Translations under genes and position numbers: made by a program | Notes under the pieces: generated by a model | Seen by the model: the letters and a program-made list of their open reading frames with translations, nothing else | The model's database searches: none | What the model was told of the DNA's origin: nothing | Shown here: positions 7,022 through 16,222 of the stretch, piece after piece | Layout of the letters: each line of letters begins with the position of its first letter | Numbering within the stretch: the first letter of the stretch is position 1 | From: Arthrobacter sp. AQ5-05 | Lineage (GTDB): Bacteria; Actinomycetota; Actinomycetes; Actinomycetales; Micrococcaceae | Assembly: GCF_003287975.1 (NCBI RefSeq) | Contig: NZ_QMKQ01000014.1 | Location: forward strand, 45,664 to 109,663 | DNA: 64,000 nucleotides | Reading direction: 5' to 3'

Positions 7022-9336
7022 GCGCTCAGCTCCGGATGCAGGGTTTTCAGGGACCAGGTCTTGTGCAATCGTACCGCCACGGTGCTGGCCACCAGGCCCA
7101 GCACGGTGTAGCCGATGAGGCCCGCCACGATGGGTCCGAGCACCGAAAGGTCGGCCCCGTACATCAGGTGGCGCAGGCCCGTGACCACGTGTCCCATGGG
7201 CAGCCAGCGGTGCGCCACGTGCAGCGCCTCGGGGGTGGTTTCCCAGGGGAAGGTGCCGCCGGAGGAGACCAGCTGCAGCACCATCAGCACCAGCACCACC
7301 ATCTTTCCCGGGGTCCCGGCCAGCGCACAGATGCCCTGGATGATCGCGGTGAACGCCATGGAGGCCAGCAGGAACAGCCCCCAGGTCATCCACGGGTGGG
7401 CGGTGTCCAGGCCCAGCCCGTAGAGCACCACGGCGTAGAGGATGGTGCCCTGGAGCATCGAGATGCCCAGGAACGGCAGCCAGCCGCCGACGGCGATCTT
7501 CCAGTTCGCGGCGTTGGAGGCCAGCGCGCGCTTGGTGATGGGGCGCATGATCTGCACCAGGATGAAGGCACCGATCCAGATGGCCAGGGTCATGAAGAAC
7601 GGGGCCAGTCCCTCGCCGTACACCCCGGCCTTGGCCTGGTCGGTGCGGGCAATGTCCACCGGGTCCCCGATGACCGAGGAGACCTGTTCGCGGGCCGCGG
7701 CATCCGGGTTGGGCACCTCGTCGGTGCCGTCCGCCAGCTTGGTGGACAGTTCCCCGGAGCCGTCACGCAATTCGGTGGCGCCGTCGCCCAGCTCGCCCAC
7801 GCCGTCGCGCAGCTCGCCGACCCCGGAAACCAACGAGGACGTGCCCGCGTGCAGGGTGTCGGCACCCTCGGCCAGCGATCCGGCGCCGGAATCGAGCTTC
7901 CCGGCCCCGGCCAGTGCGTCGTGCTGCCCGTCGGCCAGGGTGCCCGCACCGGTGGCCAGGGTGTGGGCGCCGCCGTTGAGCTTGGACGCGCCGGCAGCGG
8001 CATCCCAGATGCCCGTCTTGAGTGCGGGCATGGCCCCGGCCAGCTGGTGGGTTCCGTCTGCGAGGGTCCTCAGCCCGCCGGAGAGTTCCTTGGCGCCCGC
8101 GGCGACCTGGGCCGACCCGTCGGCGAGCGCGGAGATCTGCGATCGGGCGGTGGTTAGCTGCTTCCTGGTGTCGGCTACCTGGTTGGCCACTCCACTGGAG
8201 GCGGCGGCGTCCTTGACGTCGCTGCGGAGCTGCTGTGCCTGGTCCCGGGTGAGGATCCCGTCCTTCACCAAGGTGTCCAGCCGGGCATCCAACGTGTCGG
8301 TGGCCGAATCAATGCGGCTCTCGGCATCCTTCTCCAAGGCCGTGAGCGTGTCGGCCGCCTGCGTGACCTTGTCATCAAGGGCCTTGTTGCCGGCAGCGAC
8401 CTGGGCTGCACCGGAGGAAAGCTTCTTGGAGGCGTCGGCGGCTTCTTGCGCCCCGCCATCGAGCTGCGCCGTCTTGGCCGGAAGCGAGGAGGTCTTGGAC
8501 TTCAGTTCGCCCAGCCCCGTGTTCAGCCCGGAGGTGCCCGCGGCCAGGGTGTCGGCGCCGTCGGCGAGCTTGTCGGCGCCGGAAACCAGTTTCTTCTGCC
8601 CGTCCACCAGGGAACCGGTGCCGTCGTGCAGGGTGTCGGCGCCGTCGGCGAGCTTGTCGGCGCCGGTGTTGAGCTTGGCGGCCCCGTCCTGCAGGCTCCC
8701 CACGCCGTCGGCCAGCGTGGTGACCCCGTCGGAGAGCTTGACGGTTCCGGTGTGCAGGTCCCCGGCGCCATCGGCGGCCTTGGCCATGGACGTGTGGATT
8801 TCGGAGAAACCGGACAGCAGGGCGTCCGCGGTCTGCGTGCCGACCTCCTTGGCCACGGTGTTGTGGACCTGCCCGGCGAGCTTGTCGGCGAAGGTGCCGA
8901 CCATGTAGTTGTTGGCGTCGTTGGTGGTGATCTTCAAGATGGCCTGCTTGGCCTTCTCGAAGTCGCCCGGGGAGGCGAGGTTCGCCGAGAAGTCCTTCGG
9001 GATGGTCATGGAGAATGCATAGTCGCCGGAGGCAACCCCCGCGTTGGCCGCGTCCTCGGAAGCAACCACCGTCCAGCCGAAGGTGCCGTCCTGCAGCAAT
9101 TCCTTGGTGACGTCGTCGCCGACCGCCAGTTCCTTGCCGTCCTTGGAGGATCCCGTATCGAGGTTCACGATGGCGGCCTTGACGTTGTTCAGGTGCGCGT
9201 AGGGATCCCAGTTCGCGTAGAGGTACAGGGCTCCGTAGAGCAGCGGAACCAGGCACATGGCGATGATCGCGATCCGCGGCAGGGCCCCGGAGGTCATGCG
9301 CTTGAGTTCGGACAGGGCGAGGCGCAACGTGGTCAT
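7018..9336 (-). CDS. YhgE/Pip domain membrane protein
   Basis: 772 residues. One membrane segment near the N-terminus (IAIIAMCLVPLLYGALYLYA) is followed by the conserved YhgE/Pip domain (NVKAAIVNLDTGSS, DYAFSMTIPKDFSANL). A long extracytoplasmic region (about 190-560) is built from many imperfect 10-12-residue units of the type LADGADTLHDGTGSL. The C-terminus is an ABC-2-like block with about five membrane segments. This is the architecture of phage-infection protein and related YhgE/EsaA exporters. The start overlaps the stop of the upstream ATPase-like gene, and the stop overlaps the tetR start. Likely a cell-envelope exporter; the substrate is unknown. Confidence 0.85.
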   Translation of the reverse strand: MTTLRLALSELKRMTSGALPRIAIIAMCLVPLLYGALYLYANWDPYAHLNNVKAAIVNLDTGSSKDGKELAVGDDVTKELLQDGTFGWTVVASEDAANAGVASGDYAFSMTIPKDFSANLASPGDFEKAKQAILKITTNDANNYMVGTFADKLAGQVHNTVAKEVGTQTADALLSGFSEIHTSMAKAADGAGDLHTGTVKLSDGVTTLADGVGSLQDGAAKLNTGADKLADGADTLHDGTGSLVDGQKKLVSGADKLADGADTLAAGTSGLNTGLGELKSKTSSLPAKTAQLDGGAQEAADASKKLSSGAAQVAAGNKALDDKVTQAADTLTALEKDAESRIDSATDTLDARLDTLVKDGILTRDQAQQLRSDVKDAAASSGVANQVADTRKQLTTARSQISALADGSAQVAAGAKELSGGLRTLADGTHQLAGAMPALKTGIWDAAAGASKLNGGAHTLATGAGTLADGQHDALAGAGKLDSGAGSLAEGADTLHAGTSSLVSGVGELRDGVGELGDGATELRDGSGELSTKLADGTDEVPNPDAAAREQVSSVIGDPVDIARTDQAKAGVYGEGLAPFFMTLAIWIGAFILVQIMRPITKRALASNAANWKIAVGGWLPFLGISMLQGTILYAVVLYGLGLDTAHPWMTWGLFLLASMAFTAIIQGICALAGTPGKMVVLVLMVLQLVSSGGTFPWETTPEALHVAHRWLPMGHVVTGLRHLMYGADLSVLGPIVAGLIGYTVLGLVASTVAVRLHKTWSLKTLHPELSA

Positions 9337-10232
9337 GAATTTTCCTTCGGTGCTCTCAAGGACAAGGTGGGTTCGGCCGAAACGACCTCGGTTGCGGGCT
9401 CGTCGGGCTCCCGCGAATCGGGTTCTTCCGCGGGCTCGATTTCGGGCTCATGCGGTGAAGGCGAAGCCTCGGGAAACGGGGTTTCCGCGGTGAGGGACAA
9501 GGCCGGGGCCAAGGCGTTCCCTGCGACCTCGACGGGCGCAGCCGCCGTTGCGGAGCGCGGCCCGGATTCGGTCGCGTGTGCGCATGGCTGTTCCTGGGCC
9601 AACTCCAGTTTCTCCTGCACCTGGCCCGCGTGCGCCCTGGAGCCTTCCCATTTTTCAGGAATGCGTTGGACCACGGCGACCACTGCCGGTGCACGACGGG
9701 AGGTGGCCACGGAATGAAGGTAGCGGGTCCAATCGTCCTCGGGGATGCCGTGGCGGTCGGGGGAGTCGAAGACCAGCAGCTCGATGGAGCGGTCCTCGAG
9801 GGCCAGGTGGGTGAGCAGCGTGAGTCGCTCGAGCGGGTCAATGGCGTCCAGCCATTGGTTGGCCAGCGAATCCATGCCGTGCTTCTTCATCCAGGTGTCG
9901 ATGCCGCTGCGCCGCCAGATCGGTCCGGGCTGCAGTGCCAGGTCCTCGGCCACGAGGTCACGGACCTTCAGGTGCGCCTCGGGTTCGTTGATTTCCGGGG
10001 AGTCGACCAGCGCGCTGATGCGCCGCACCGAACGCAGGGCGGTGGTCCCGGACCAGCCCACGGTGCCCTCGCCGGGTCGCATGCGTGCGCTGAGCCCCAG
10101 GGCCAGCGCGGTGCGGGTGGGCTGGGGTTCGGCCGCCACCAGCAGGAGTTCGCCGCGCGCAACGGCGAGGCTTGTGGGGTTCAGTAGGGGCAGGTGGCGT
10201 CCGGCAATGGCCAGGTTATCGGCGATGAGCAC
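9333..10232 (-). CDS. ABC-ATPase-like protein lacking the Walker lysine, partner of Pip
   Basis: 299 residues from GTG at 10232. Residues 1-190 follow an ABC ATPase: a start resembling LAIAGRHLPLLNPTSLAVARG, then a Walker A position reading AAEPQPTRTALALG (no GxGK[ST]), and a Walker B-like strand ELLVFDSPDRHG in which the catalytic Glu is Ser. Residues 200-299 are an acidic Pro/Glu-rich tail. Its first place in an operon with the Pip exporter suggests an ATPase-derived scaffold or regulatory subunit for that exporter. All three genes overlap by 4 nt, indicating tight stoichiometry. Confidence 0.7.
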   Translation of the reverse strand: MLIADNLAIAGRHLPLLNPTSLAVARGELLLVAAEPQPTRTALALGLSARMRPGEGTVGWSGTTALRSVRRISALVDSPEINEPEAHLKVRDLVAEDLALQPGPIWRRSGIDTWMKKHGMDSLANQWLDAIDPLERLTLLTHLALEDRSIELLVFDSPDRHGIPEDDWTRYLHSVATSRRAPAVVAVVQRIPEKWEGSRAHAGQVQEKLELAQEQPCAHATESGPRSATAAAPVEVAGNALAPALSLTAETPFPEASPSPHEPEIEPAEEPDSREPDEPATEVVSAEPTLSLRAPKENS

Positions 10233-10239
10233 AGCTAAA

Positions 10240-10268
10240 GCGTAAACCGAACTGACCGATCAGTACAA
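10240..10268 (-). promoter_or_regulatory. Leaderless promoter with TetR-type operator
   Basis: On the minus strand, TTGTAC (10268-10263) and TTACGC (10245-10240) are separated by 17 nt, and the -10 ends 7 nt before the GTG start. The spacer contains the near-palindrome ACTGACCGATCAGT (10251-10264; 12 of 14 positions symmetric), a typical TetR operator shape. Confidence 0.6.
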
Positions 10269-10389
10269 ATAGCGTGGATGTCGGATTCGTCCCCTCGGCG
10301 CGTGGCGCCAACCGGGACCAACGACACGATCGGGCAACATTTCATCGCCGGCCACCACATGGGCGGGGCGGCGGGGGAGGATTGGAGGT

Positions 10390-11415
10390 ATGGACAAGAG
10401 GTTTTGGGTCGGAGGCTATTCGCCCGACGGCGGCGGAACAAGCCTGGGCATCCGGGCCATCGGGATCCGCAACGGCGTGCTGAACGACCTGGGCCTGGCC
10501 CACGCCGCCGATTCGCCCTCGTGGCTGGCAACCCACCCGAAGCTGCCGGTGCTTTATGCGGCGCTCGAACACCGCGGAGAGGTCGCTGCCTACAACATCA
10601 TCGGCAGGGATCGGCTCGAACCCCTGGGCAGGCCCGTGCCGGCCGGGGACCTGGTGTGCCACCTGGCCGTTGCCGCTGCCGCAGGGACACTGGTTGCCAG
10701 CTGCTACGGGGACGGGAAGGTGCTGGCCTACCCGATCAACCCCGACGGGTCCCTGGCGGGACCGGCCCCGGCCCCGGCCTCGGTCGACCCCTTTGCCGTG
10801 CCCGGGCACGAAAGGCGCGCCTCGCGGTCGCACCAAAGCACGGTGCTGCGCTCGGGCCGGGTCATCACCACCGACCTGGGCCACGATTCGGTGCGGATCT
10901 GGGACCTGGTCGACGGGGAGCTGCAATTGCGCCAGCAGGTCGCGTTGCGCAAGGGGGACGGTCCGCGCCACCTGGTGGAGCATCCCTCGGGACTCATCTA
11001 TGTGGTCACCGAACACAGCGCCCAGGTCATCGCGCTGGGCGCCGATGCCGCCGGGGACTACCGGGAAGTCTCCCGGAGCGCCCTGGGCGAGTCGATCCGG
11101 GCCGGCGAGCATTTCCCGGCGGAGATCTCGTTGGACCTGCCCACCAACAGGCTCTACATCGGGGTCCGGGGTGCCCGGGTGATGGCGGTGCTGGGCCTGA
11201 ACGCCGGGTGTCCGGTCTTCCTGGGCAGTGCCCCGTGCGCGGGGGAGTGGCCCCGGCACCACGTGCACGTCGGCAACTCCCTGTTGGTGGCCAACCAGCT
11301 CTCGAACACCATCGAGGCCATCGGGCTGGACTCCGCGGACGGGTTGCCCAGCCGGCGTCTCAGCTCCCTGGCGCTGGAAAGCCCCACCTGCATCGCCGCG
11401 CAAGTGACAGCCTGA
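10390..11415 (+). CDS. Lactonase-family seven-bladed beta-propeller protein
   Basis: 341 residues, matching the length and repeated-blade character of the YbhE/6-phosphogluconolactonase (PF10282) family: FWVGGYSPDGGG at the start, SPSWLATHPKLPVLYA, a DGKVLAYPINPDGSL blade, the conserved SHQSTVLRSGR and GPRHLVEHPSG blades, and the terminal WPRHHVHVGNSLLVANQLSN. In E. coli this family hydrolyses 6-phosphoglucono-delta-lactone in the pentose phosphate pathway, but many members act on other lactones. GGAGGATTGGAGG precedes the ATG. Only 3 nt separate it from the following hydrolase, so they share a transcript. Confidence 0.75.
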   Translation: MDKRFWVGGYSPDGGGTSLGIRAIGIRNGVLNDLGLAHAADSPSWLATHPKLPVLYAALEHRGEVAAYNIIGRDRLEPLGRPVPAGDLVCHLAVAAAAGTLVASCYGDGKVLAYPINPDGSLAGPAPAPASVDPFAVPGHERRASRSHQSTVLRSGRVITTDLGHDSVRIWDLVDGELQLRQQVALRKGDGPRHLVEHPSGLIYVVTEHSAQVIALGADAAGDYREVSRSALGESIRAGEHFPAEISLDLPTNRLYIGVRGARVMAVLGLNAGCPVFLGSAPCAGEWPRHHVHVGNSLLVANQLSNTIEAIGLDSADGLPSRRLSSLALESPTCIAAQVTA

Positions 11416-11418
11416 CGC

Positions 11419-12189
11419 ATGGAGTCCGTCCGGCGCCGTGGAAGCGGGGATGGGTCCGGTCCACTGGTGCGCCCCTGGTGGTGGGCGCTGGACTATGCAT
11501 ACGCCGGATGGCGGCAGCTGCGGTCCGTGATCCGTCGCCTGGGCCCGGAATCGTTCAGCGACGGAGACCCGAGGCTCCCCGCCATCGTATTGCTGCCCGG
11601 CGTCTATGAGACCTGGGGGTTCCTGGAACCTGCGGCACTGCGCCTGAACGGGGCCGGGTACCGCGTGTATGCGGTCCCGGAACTGGGGGCCAACAGGCGC
11701 GCGGTTCCCGAATCCGCGCAACTGGTGCGGCGGCGCCTACGGGAGCTGTTTGAGGTCCACGGGATTGAGCAATGCATCTTGCTGGCGCACAGCAAGGGCG
11801 GGCTGATCGGCAAGCATGCGATGCTCGATGAGCTGCTGCAGCAGTCGCAGGGATCCTCCGCGGGGGAGACCGCCCGGATCAGGGGACTTGTCGCCATTGG
11901 CACCCCGTTTGGCGGATCCGTTTATGCCCGATACCTGTTCTCCCGCACATTGCGCCAATTTTCTCCCCGGGATGCGGTCCTGCTGTCGCTGCAGGCACAG
12001 GAAGACGTCAACGACCGGATCGTTTCCATCTTTGCCCAATTCGATCCGCATATCCCGGGCGGAAGTGCGCTCGCCGGGGCAACGAACGTGCGACTTCCGG
12101 TGGCCGGGCATTTCCGCACGCTGGGAGATCCTCTCGTGCTGGCTGCCGTCGAGGAAGCCGTGGCGTCCTTGGGCGGCGGCAAACGCTAG
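11419..12189 (+). CDS. Lipase-like alpha/beta hydrolase
   Basis: 256 residues with an alpha/beta-hydrolase core. IVLLPGVYETWGFLEP carries the oxyanion region, the nucleophile elbow is LAHSKGGLIGK (Ser about 118; A-H-S-K-G in place of G-x-S-x-G), and GTPFGGS follows as in lipases acting on lipids or esters. The catalytic His is probably in PVAGHFRTLG near the C-terminus. No signal peptide is seen, although residues 15-35 are Trp/aromatic-rich. Co-transcribed with the lactonase upstream and ended by a 15-bp hairpin. Substrate unknown. Confidence 0.7.
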   Translation: MESVRRRGSGDGSGPLVRPWWWALDYAYAGWRQLRSVIRRLGPESFSDGDPRLPAIVLLPGVYETWGFLEPAALRLNGAGYRVYAVPELGANRRAVPESAQLVRRRLRELFEVHGIEQCILLAHSKGGLIGKHAMLDELLQQSQGSSAGETARIRGLVAIGTPFGGSVYARYLFSRTLRQFSPRDAVLLSLQAQEDVNDRIVSIFAQFDPHIPGGSALAGATNVRLPVAGHFRTLGDPLVLAAVEEAVASLGGGKR

Positions 12190-12214
12190 CCGGGCGGGAA
12201 CCTGCGGGGAAACG

Positions 12215-12248
12215 ACAAGAGCCGCAATCTTTCGATTGCGGCTCTTGT
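12215..12248. terminator. Bidirectional terminator
   Basis: Perfect 15-bp stem (ACAAGAGCCGCAATC with its complement) and loop TTTC, between the convergent hydrolase gene and tRNA-Arg. Confidence 0.85.
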
Positions 12249-12256
12249 GCGATGTG

Positions 12257-12330
<74 letters not shown>

Positions 12331-12371
12331 ATATTTTGTTGTTGCCCCGCCTCACGGCTTGACCTCGAACA

Positions 12372-12400
12372 ACTATACATACCTTTGGCTGGCTGGTCGA
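12372..12400 (-). promoter_or_regulatory. Promoter of tRNA-Arg copy 1
   Basis: Minus-strand TCGACC (12400-12395), a 17-nt spacer, and TATAGT (12377-12372), ending 41 nt before the tRNA. The sequence around the -10 is shared with copy 2. Confidence 0.6.
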
Positions 12401-12570
12401 TCCAGGAAAGTGAATCGTGCGCGAACTCACGCCCGGTTGCGGGGATTGGTCTTCCGTCCTGTCTCCCAGTCGCCATCGCCGCGGCCCAAACCTAGCGCGG
12501 GTTCGGTGGCGCGCCCATAATGGGAACCGTCAACGCCGGCTGCGCTGGTGCGGAAGGGGGAACGGATCCG

Positions 12571-13752
12571 ATGTCCACTGCCGATCCCGCCTTGCCGGGC
12601 AGCCCCGCACACGAACGGCCGGATCGGGATGAGAGGCCCGTTGACTGGTATGAACTCTTCTTCGACCTGGTCTTTGTTGCAGTCATTGCCATCTCCGCCC
12701 AGGCCCTCGAGGAAGGTCCCGGCCTGTGGGTGGTGATCGAGTTCGTGCTGCTGTTCTTCCCCTTGTGGTGGGCCTGGGTCAACCTGATGATCTCCAACAA
12801 CCTCTACGGAAGCCGATATCCGTCCATGGGCGTGTTCGTGGTGGCGGCCATGCCCGGCCCCGCGGCCATGGCGATAGCCATGGCCAGCGGAATCGAGGAA
12901 TATGGGTGGCTGTATGCCTCCGGGGCTGCGTGGATCCGGCTGGTGCTGCTGCTCATCTGGCTCATCCCGTATGGGGCAAGGCTCGTGGCGGTTCCGCTGT
13001 GGCGCCCGCTTGGGTACAACCTCGCCACTGCCGCACTGTGGATGGGGTCGATAACGGTGGAGACGCCCTACCGCTATCTGCTGTGGGTGGCGGCGGTTGG
13101 CGCAGAAATGATCTTGTTGGTGTTTCGCCGCGGATTCGCCTTCGAGGTGTACGAGCAAGTCTCCATTTCGCATTTGCTTGAGCGCATCGGGCTGTTTGTT
13201 GTCATCGTGATCGGCGAGGCCGTCTATCTGGGCGTGACCGGCCTGGCGCGGCATCCGACCATCGGTGGTGCGGCCGCGGCGCTTTGCGGTTTCCTTGCCT
13301 GTGCCCTGTTGGCCCGCGCGTTCTTTCGCGGGGGAGTTCCCCGGACGGCGTCCGGACTGGATGCGGCCAGGCGGGCCGGTTCCTATTCGGCAATGCGCGA
13401 TGTCGTCATGTACTTTCCGTTCATTGCCGTTGCCTCGCTCACGCTCATCGCAGCGGCCGTCGGCAGCGCAGTGGCCCATCCGGTGATTCCGTTGTCCGGC
13501 GGCGCCCGGACGTTGCTCGCCGTGGGTGTTTCCGGCTTTTACCTGTGCAATGCGGTGATCGGATTGCGGCTTGGGCGCAGGGTTGGCCGCGTTGCCGTCT
13601 TGTTCGGGCTGGCCATGCTGTTGCCTACGCTGGCCTGTCTGCTGACCGGAGGGCTGCAGGCGTGGGCGACCGTGGGATTCGTTGCCTTGGCCCTGCTCGC
13701 CCTGGATGTCATCAGCGGTGCACTTGGAGCCCACTGGTATGCCCGCCGATAG
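12571..13752 (+). CDS. Low temperature requirement protein A (LtrA) family membrane protein
   Basis: 393 residues from the ATG at 12571, which follows GGAAGGGGG; an in-frame ATG 51 nt earlier has no RBS. The family signature WYELFFDLVFV is at about residues 24-34, and the rest forms roughly eleven to twelve hydrophobic segments. The conserved RIGLFVVIVIGEAVYL segment in the middle is another LtrA hallmark. LtrA was named from growth of Listeria at low temperature; the molecular role of the family is not established. The gene lies between two identical tRNA-Arg genes on the opposite strand. Confidence 0.85.
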   Translation: MSTADPALPGSPAHERPDRDERPVDWYELFFDLVFVAVIAISAQALEEGPGLWVVIEFVLLFFPLWWAWVNLMISNNLYGSRYPSMGVFVVAAMPGPAAMAIAMASGIEEYGWLYASGAAWIRLVLLLIWLIPYGARLVAVPLWRPLGYNLATAALWMGSITVETPYRYLLWVAAVGAEMILLVFRRGFAFEVYEQVSISHLLERIGLFVVIVIGEAVYLGVTGLARHPTIGGAAAALCGFLACALLARAFFRGGVPRTASGLDAARRAGSYSAMRDVVMYFPFIAVASLTLIAAAVGSAVAHPVIPLSGGARTLLAVGVSGFYLCNAVIGLRLGRRVGRVAVLFGLAMLLPTLACLLTGGLQAWATVGFVALALLALDVISGALGAHWYARR

Positions 13753-13766
13753 GGGGGGAGAAAGCA

Positions 13767-13794
13767 GAAAGGCCACGATTTCTCGTGGCCTTTC
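13767..13794. terminator. Bidirectional terminator
   Basis: Perfect 12-bp stem GAAAGGCCACGA with loop TTTC, between the convergent ltrA-like gene and the second tRNA-Arg. Confidence 0.85.
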
Positions 13795-13801
13795 CTGTTG
13801 G

Positions 13802-13875
<74 letters not shown>

Positions 13876-14183
13876 ATATTCTATTTTTGGTACCAACCTT
13901 GCGGTTCGACCTCGAATAACTATACATACGATTGCCGTCGGCGCAAAATCCGGGGCACCAGCGGGTGGGTGGGTGCCCCGTCGCGTTGCGTGAAGTATAC
14001 CGGTCTACGTGTCCTTCGTCACTTTTGTGGTTTGATGGGGAAAGGGCGGAGCCCGGAAAGCCGCGCTTTTCGCTGAAGCTAAATCAAATACGGGGATTTT
14101 TGGCGATCTGAGTCACAGGGGCCCGCGGGATTCGCCCCATAGCATCGAACTATTGCAAATTCAGCCCAATGGAGGGAATGGAC
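13876..14183. other. Intergenic region with tRNA-Arg promoter and pckG leader
   Basis: 308 bp. On the minus strand TTTGCG (13947-13942), a 17-nt spacer and TATAGT (13924-13919) form the promoter of tRNA-Arg copy 2. The rest should hold the pckG promoter; AT-rich sequence at 14080-14105 is the best region for it, but no clear -35/-10 pair was found. Confidence 0.55.
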
Positions 14184-16013
14184 ATGAGCGAGAGCTCGGA
14201 CCAGAAGGTCATCGACGCAGCACCGACCACGCACGCAAAGCTAGCCGCTTGGGTGCAGGAAATCGCGGAACTGACGAAGCCTGACCGTGTCTATTGGGTA
14301 GACGGCACGCAGGAGGAAAACGATCGCCTGACCGCCGAGCTGGTTGAAACCGGCACGCTGAAGCGCCTCACGGATCCTTCGTTCCCGAACTCCTTCGCAG
14401 CGTTCTCCGACCCCAAGGATGTTGCACGCGTCGAGGAGCGCACCTTCATCTGCTCGGAAGACGAGAAGGATGCTGGCTTCACCAACAACTGGGAAAACCC
14501 GGTCAAGATGAAGTCCATGCTTACCGGCATCTTCGACGGCGCCATGCGCGGCCGCACCATGTATGTCATTCCGTTCGTCATGGGACCGCTCGATGCCGAG
14601 CAGCCGCAATACGGCGTGGAGATCACCGACTCGGCCTACGTTGTCGCCTCCATGCGCATCATGGCGCTCATCGGCGACAAGGTCCTGCGCCAGATCGAGG
14701 CAGAGGACGCATTCTTCGTCCCCGCGCTGCACTCGGTTGGCGCCCCGCTGGCTCCCGGCCAGCAGGATGTGGCCTGGCCGTGCAACGAAGAGAAGTGGAT
14801 CGTGCACTTCCCGGAAGAGCGCTCCATCTGGTCCTACGGCTCGGGCTACGGCGGAAACGCCCTGCTGGGCAAGAAGTGCTACGCGCTGCGCATCGCTTCG
14901 GTGATGGCCCGCGACGAGGGCTGGCTTGCCGAGCACATGCTCATCCTCAAGCTGACCAACCCCGAAGGCAAGAGCTACAACATTGCCGGGGCCTTCCCGT
15001 CTGCCTGCGGCAAGACCAACCTGGCCCTGCTGGATCCGACCATCGAGGGATGGAAGGCCGAGACCCTGGGCGATGACATCAACTGGATGCGCATCGGCAA
15101 GGATGGCGAGCTTCGCGGCGTCAACCCGGAATACGGCCTGTTCGGCGTGGCACCGGGCACCGGTTGGTCAAACAACCCCAACGCCATGAACGCCATCACC
15201 AAGGGCAACTCGATCTTCACCAACGTTGCTCTCACCGACGAAGGCGGGGTGTGGTGGGAAGGCATGACGGACGAGGTCCCGGCGCGCCTGACCGACTGGT
15301 TGGGCAACGACTGGACCCCTGAGTCCGGTCGCGTCGCGGCACACCCGAACTCCCGCTTCTGCACCCCGATCGACCAGGTCGATATGCTCTCGCAGGAGTA
15401 CTACAGCCCGGACGGCGTGGAGATCCACGCGATCCTCTTCGGCGGCCGCCGCAAGACCACCATCCCGTTGGTCACCCAGGCCCGCAGCTGGGCCCATGGC
15501 ATCTTCATGGGTTCGACCCTGTCCTCGGAGACCACTGCCGCTGCCGCAGGTGCCGTGGGCGTGGTCCGCCGCGACCCGATGGCCATGCTTCCATTCATCG
15601 GCTACAACGCCGGCGACTACCTGAAGCACTGGGATTCCATCGAGTCCAAGGCCAACCCGGCGCGACTGCCCAAGATCTTCCTGGTCAACTGGTTCCGCCG
15701 CGATGCCGATGGCGGATTCGCCTGGCCCGGGTTCGGGGACAACTCGCGCGTGCTGAAGTGGGCCATCGATCGCATCGAGGGCAAGGCCGACGCCGTGGAG
15801 ACCCCGATCGGCTTCGTCCCGACCGGCGACTCGATCGACCTGACCGGCCTGGACATGACCCCGGCCGACGTCGAGGCCGCCGTGGTCGTGGACAAGGACG
15901 AATGGGCCACCGAGCTGGCCAGCATCCAGGAGTGGTACGCCAAGTTCGGCGAGGCGCTTCCCGCGTCGCTGCGTGCCGAGCTTGAAGGCCTGAAGGAGCG
16001 CTTGGGGGCATAG
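14184..16013 (+). CDS. pckG: Phosphoenolpyruvate carboxykinase (GTP)
   Basis: 609 residues, the usual size of the GTP-dependent enzyme (EC 4.1.1.32), which converts oxaloacetate and GTP to phosphoenolpyruvate, GDP and CO2 at the entry to gluconeogenesis. The phosphate-binding loop is [13 protein letters not shown] (about 279-291, with the reactive Cys of this family), the metal/GTP segments include TLGDDINWM and [13 protein letters not shown], and [12 protein letters not shown] is the substrate-binding Arg region. Start chosen at 14184 because GGAGGG lies 7 nt upstream; two in-frame ATGs (14169, 14178) precede or overlap that RBS. Followed by a large hairpin terminator. Confidence 0.97.
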   Translation: MSESSDQKVIDAAPTTHAKLAAWVQEIAELTKPDRVYWVDGTQEENDRLTAELVETGTLKRLTDPSFPNSFAAFSDPKDVARVEERTFICSEDEKDAGFTNNWENPVKMKSMLTGIFDGAMRGRTMYVIPFVMGPLDAEQPQYGVEITDSAYVVASMRIMALIGDKVLRQIEAEDAFFVPALHSVGAPLAPGQQDVAWPCNEEKWIVHFPEERSIWSYGSGYGGNALLGKKCYALRIASVMARDEGWLAEHMLILKLTNPEGKSYNIAGAFPSACGKTNLALLDPTIEGWKAETLGDDINWMRIGKDGELRGVNPEYGLFGVAPGTGWSNNPNAMNAITKGNSIFTNVALTDEGGVWWEGMTDEVPARLTDWLGNDWTPESGRVAAHPNSRFCTPIDQVDMLSQEYYSPDGVEIHAILFGGRRKTTIPLVTQARSWAHGIFMGSTLSSETTAAAAGAVGVVRRDPMAMLPFIGYNAGDYLKHWDSIESKANPARLPKIFLVNWFRRDADGGFAWPGFGDNSRVLKWAIDRIEGKADAVETPIGFVPTGDSIDLTGLDMTPADVEAAVVVDKDEWATELASIQEWYAKFGEALPASLRAELEGLKERLGA

Positions 16014-16038
16014 GCTTCCCGGCGCAGCAACCTTCGTG

Positions 16039-16106
16039 AAGGGCCCCGCTGCCATCACCCGCCACCCGGTCACGGGATGGTTGGGGGGATGGCCGGCGGG
16101 GCCCTT
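16039..16106 (+). terminator. Terminator of pckG
   Basis: Stem AAGGGCCCCGC (16039-16049) pairs with 16096-16106, and a long partly paired loop includes GCCAT/ATGGC. The following CCGTTTCCCCTTCC is pyrimidine-rich. Confidence 0.75.
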
Positions 16107-16192
16107 CCGTTTCCCCTTCCAGATCCCGGTGGCGGCCTCATCGCCAGTGGTCGGGCACGGTTTCGACAGGAAAATGCGTGGCTGCTGGAACA

Positions 16193-16206
16193 ATCCCCTA
16201 GGGGAT
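16193..16206. promoter_or_regulatory. Perfect 14-bp palindrome, candidate PadR operator
   Basis: ATCCCCTAGGGGAT is fully symmetric and ends 16 nt before the ATG of the PadR-family gene. Its position over the probable promoter or transcription start suggests an autoregulatory operator. Confidence 0.5.
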
Positions 16207-16222
16207 GTGTCAGGATGAAAGC

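Noticed and set aside
7690..8770. Short tandem DNA repeats considered as a CRISPR or satellite array
   Set aside because: Units are 30-36 nt, degenerate, in frame and encode the repeated exterior of the Pip protein.
7036..9717. Long plus-strand frames opposite the Pip gene
   Set aside because: Their repeats mirror the LADGA units of the Pip protein on the other strand. No RBS or homology.
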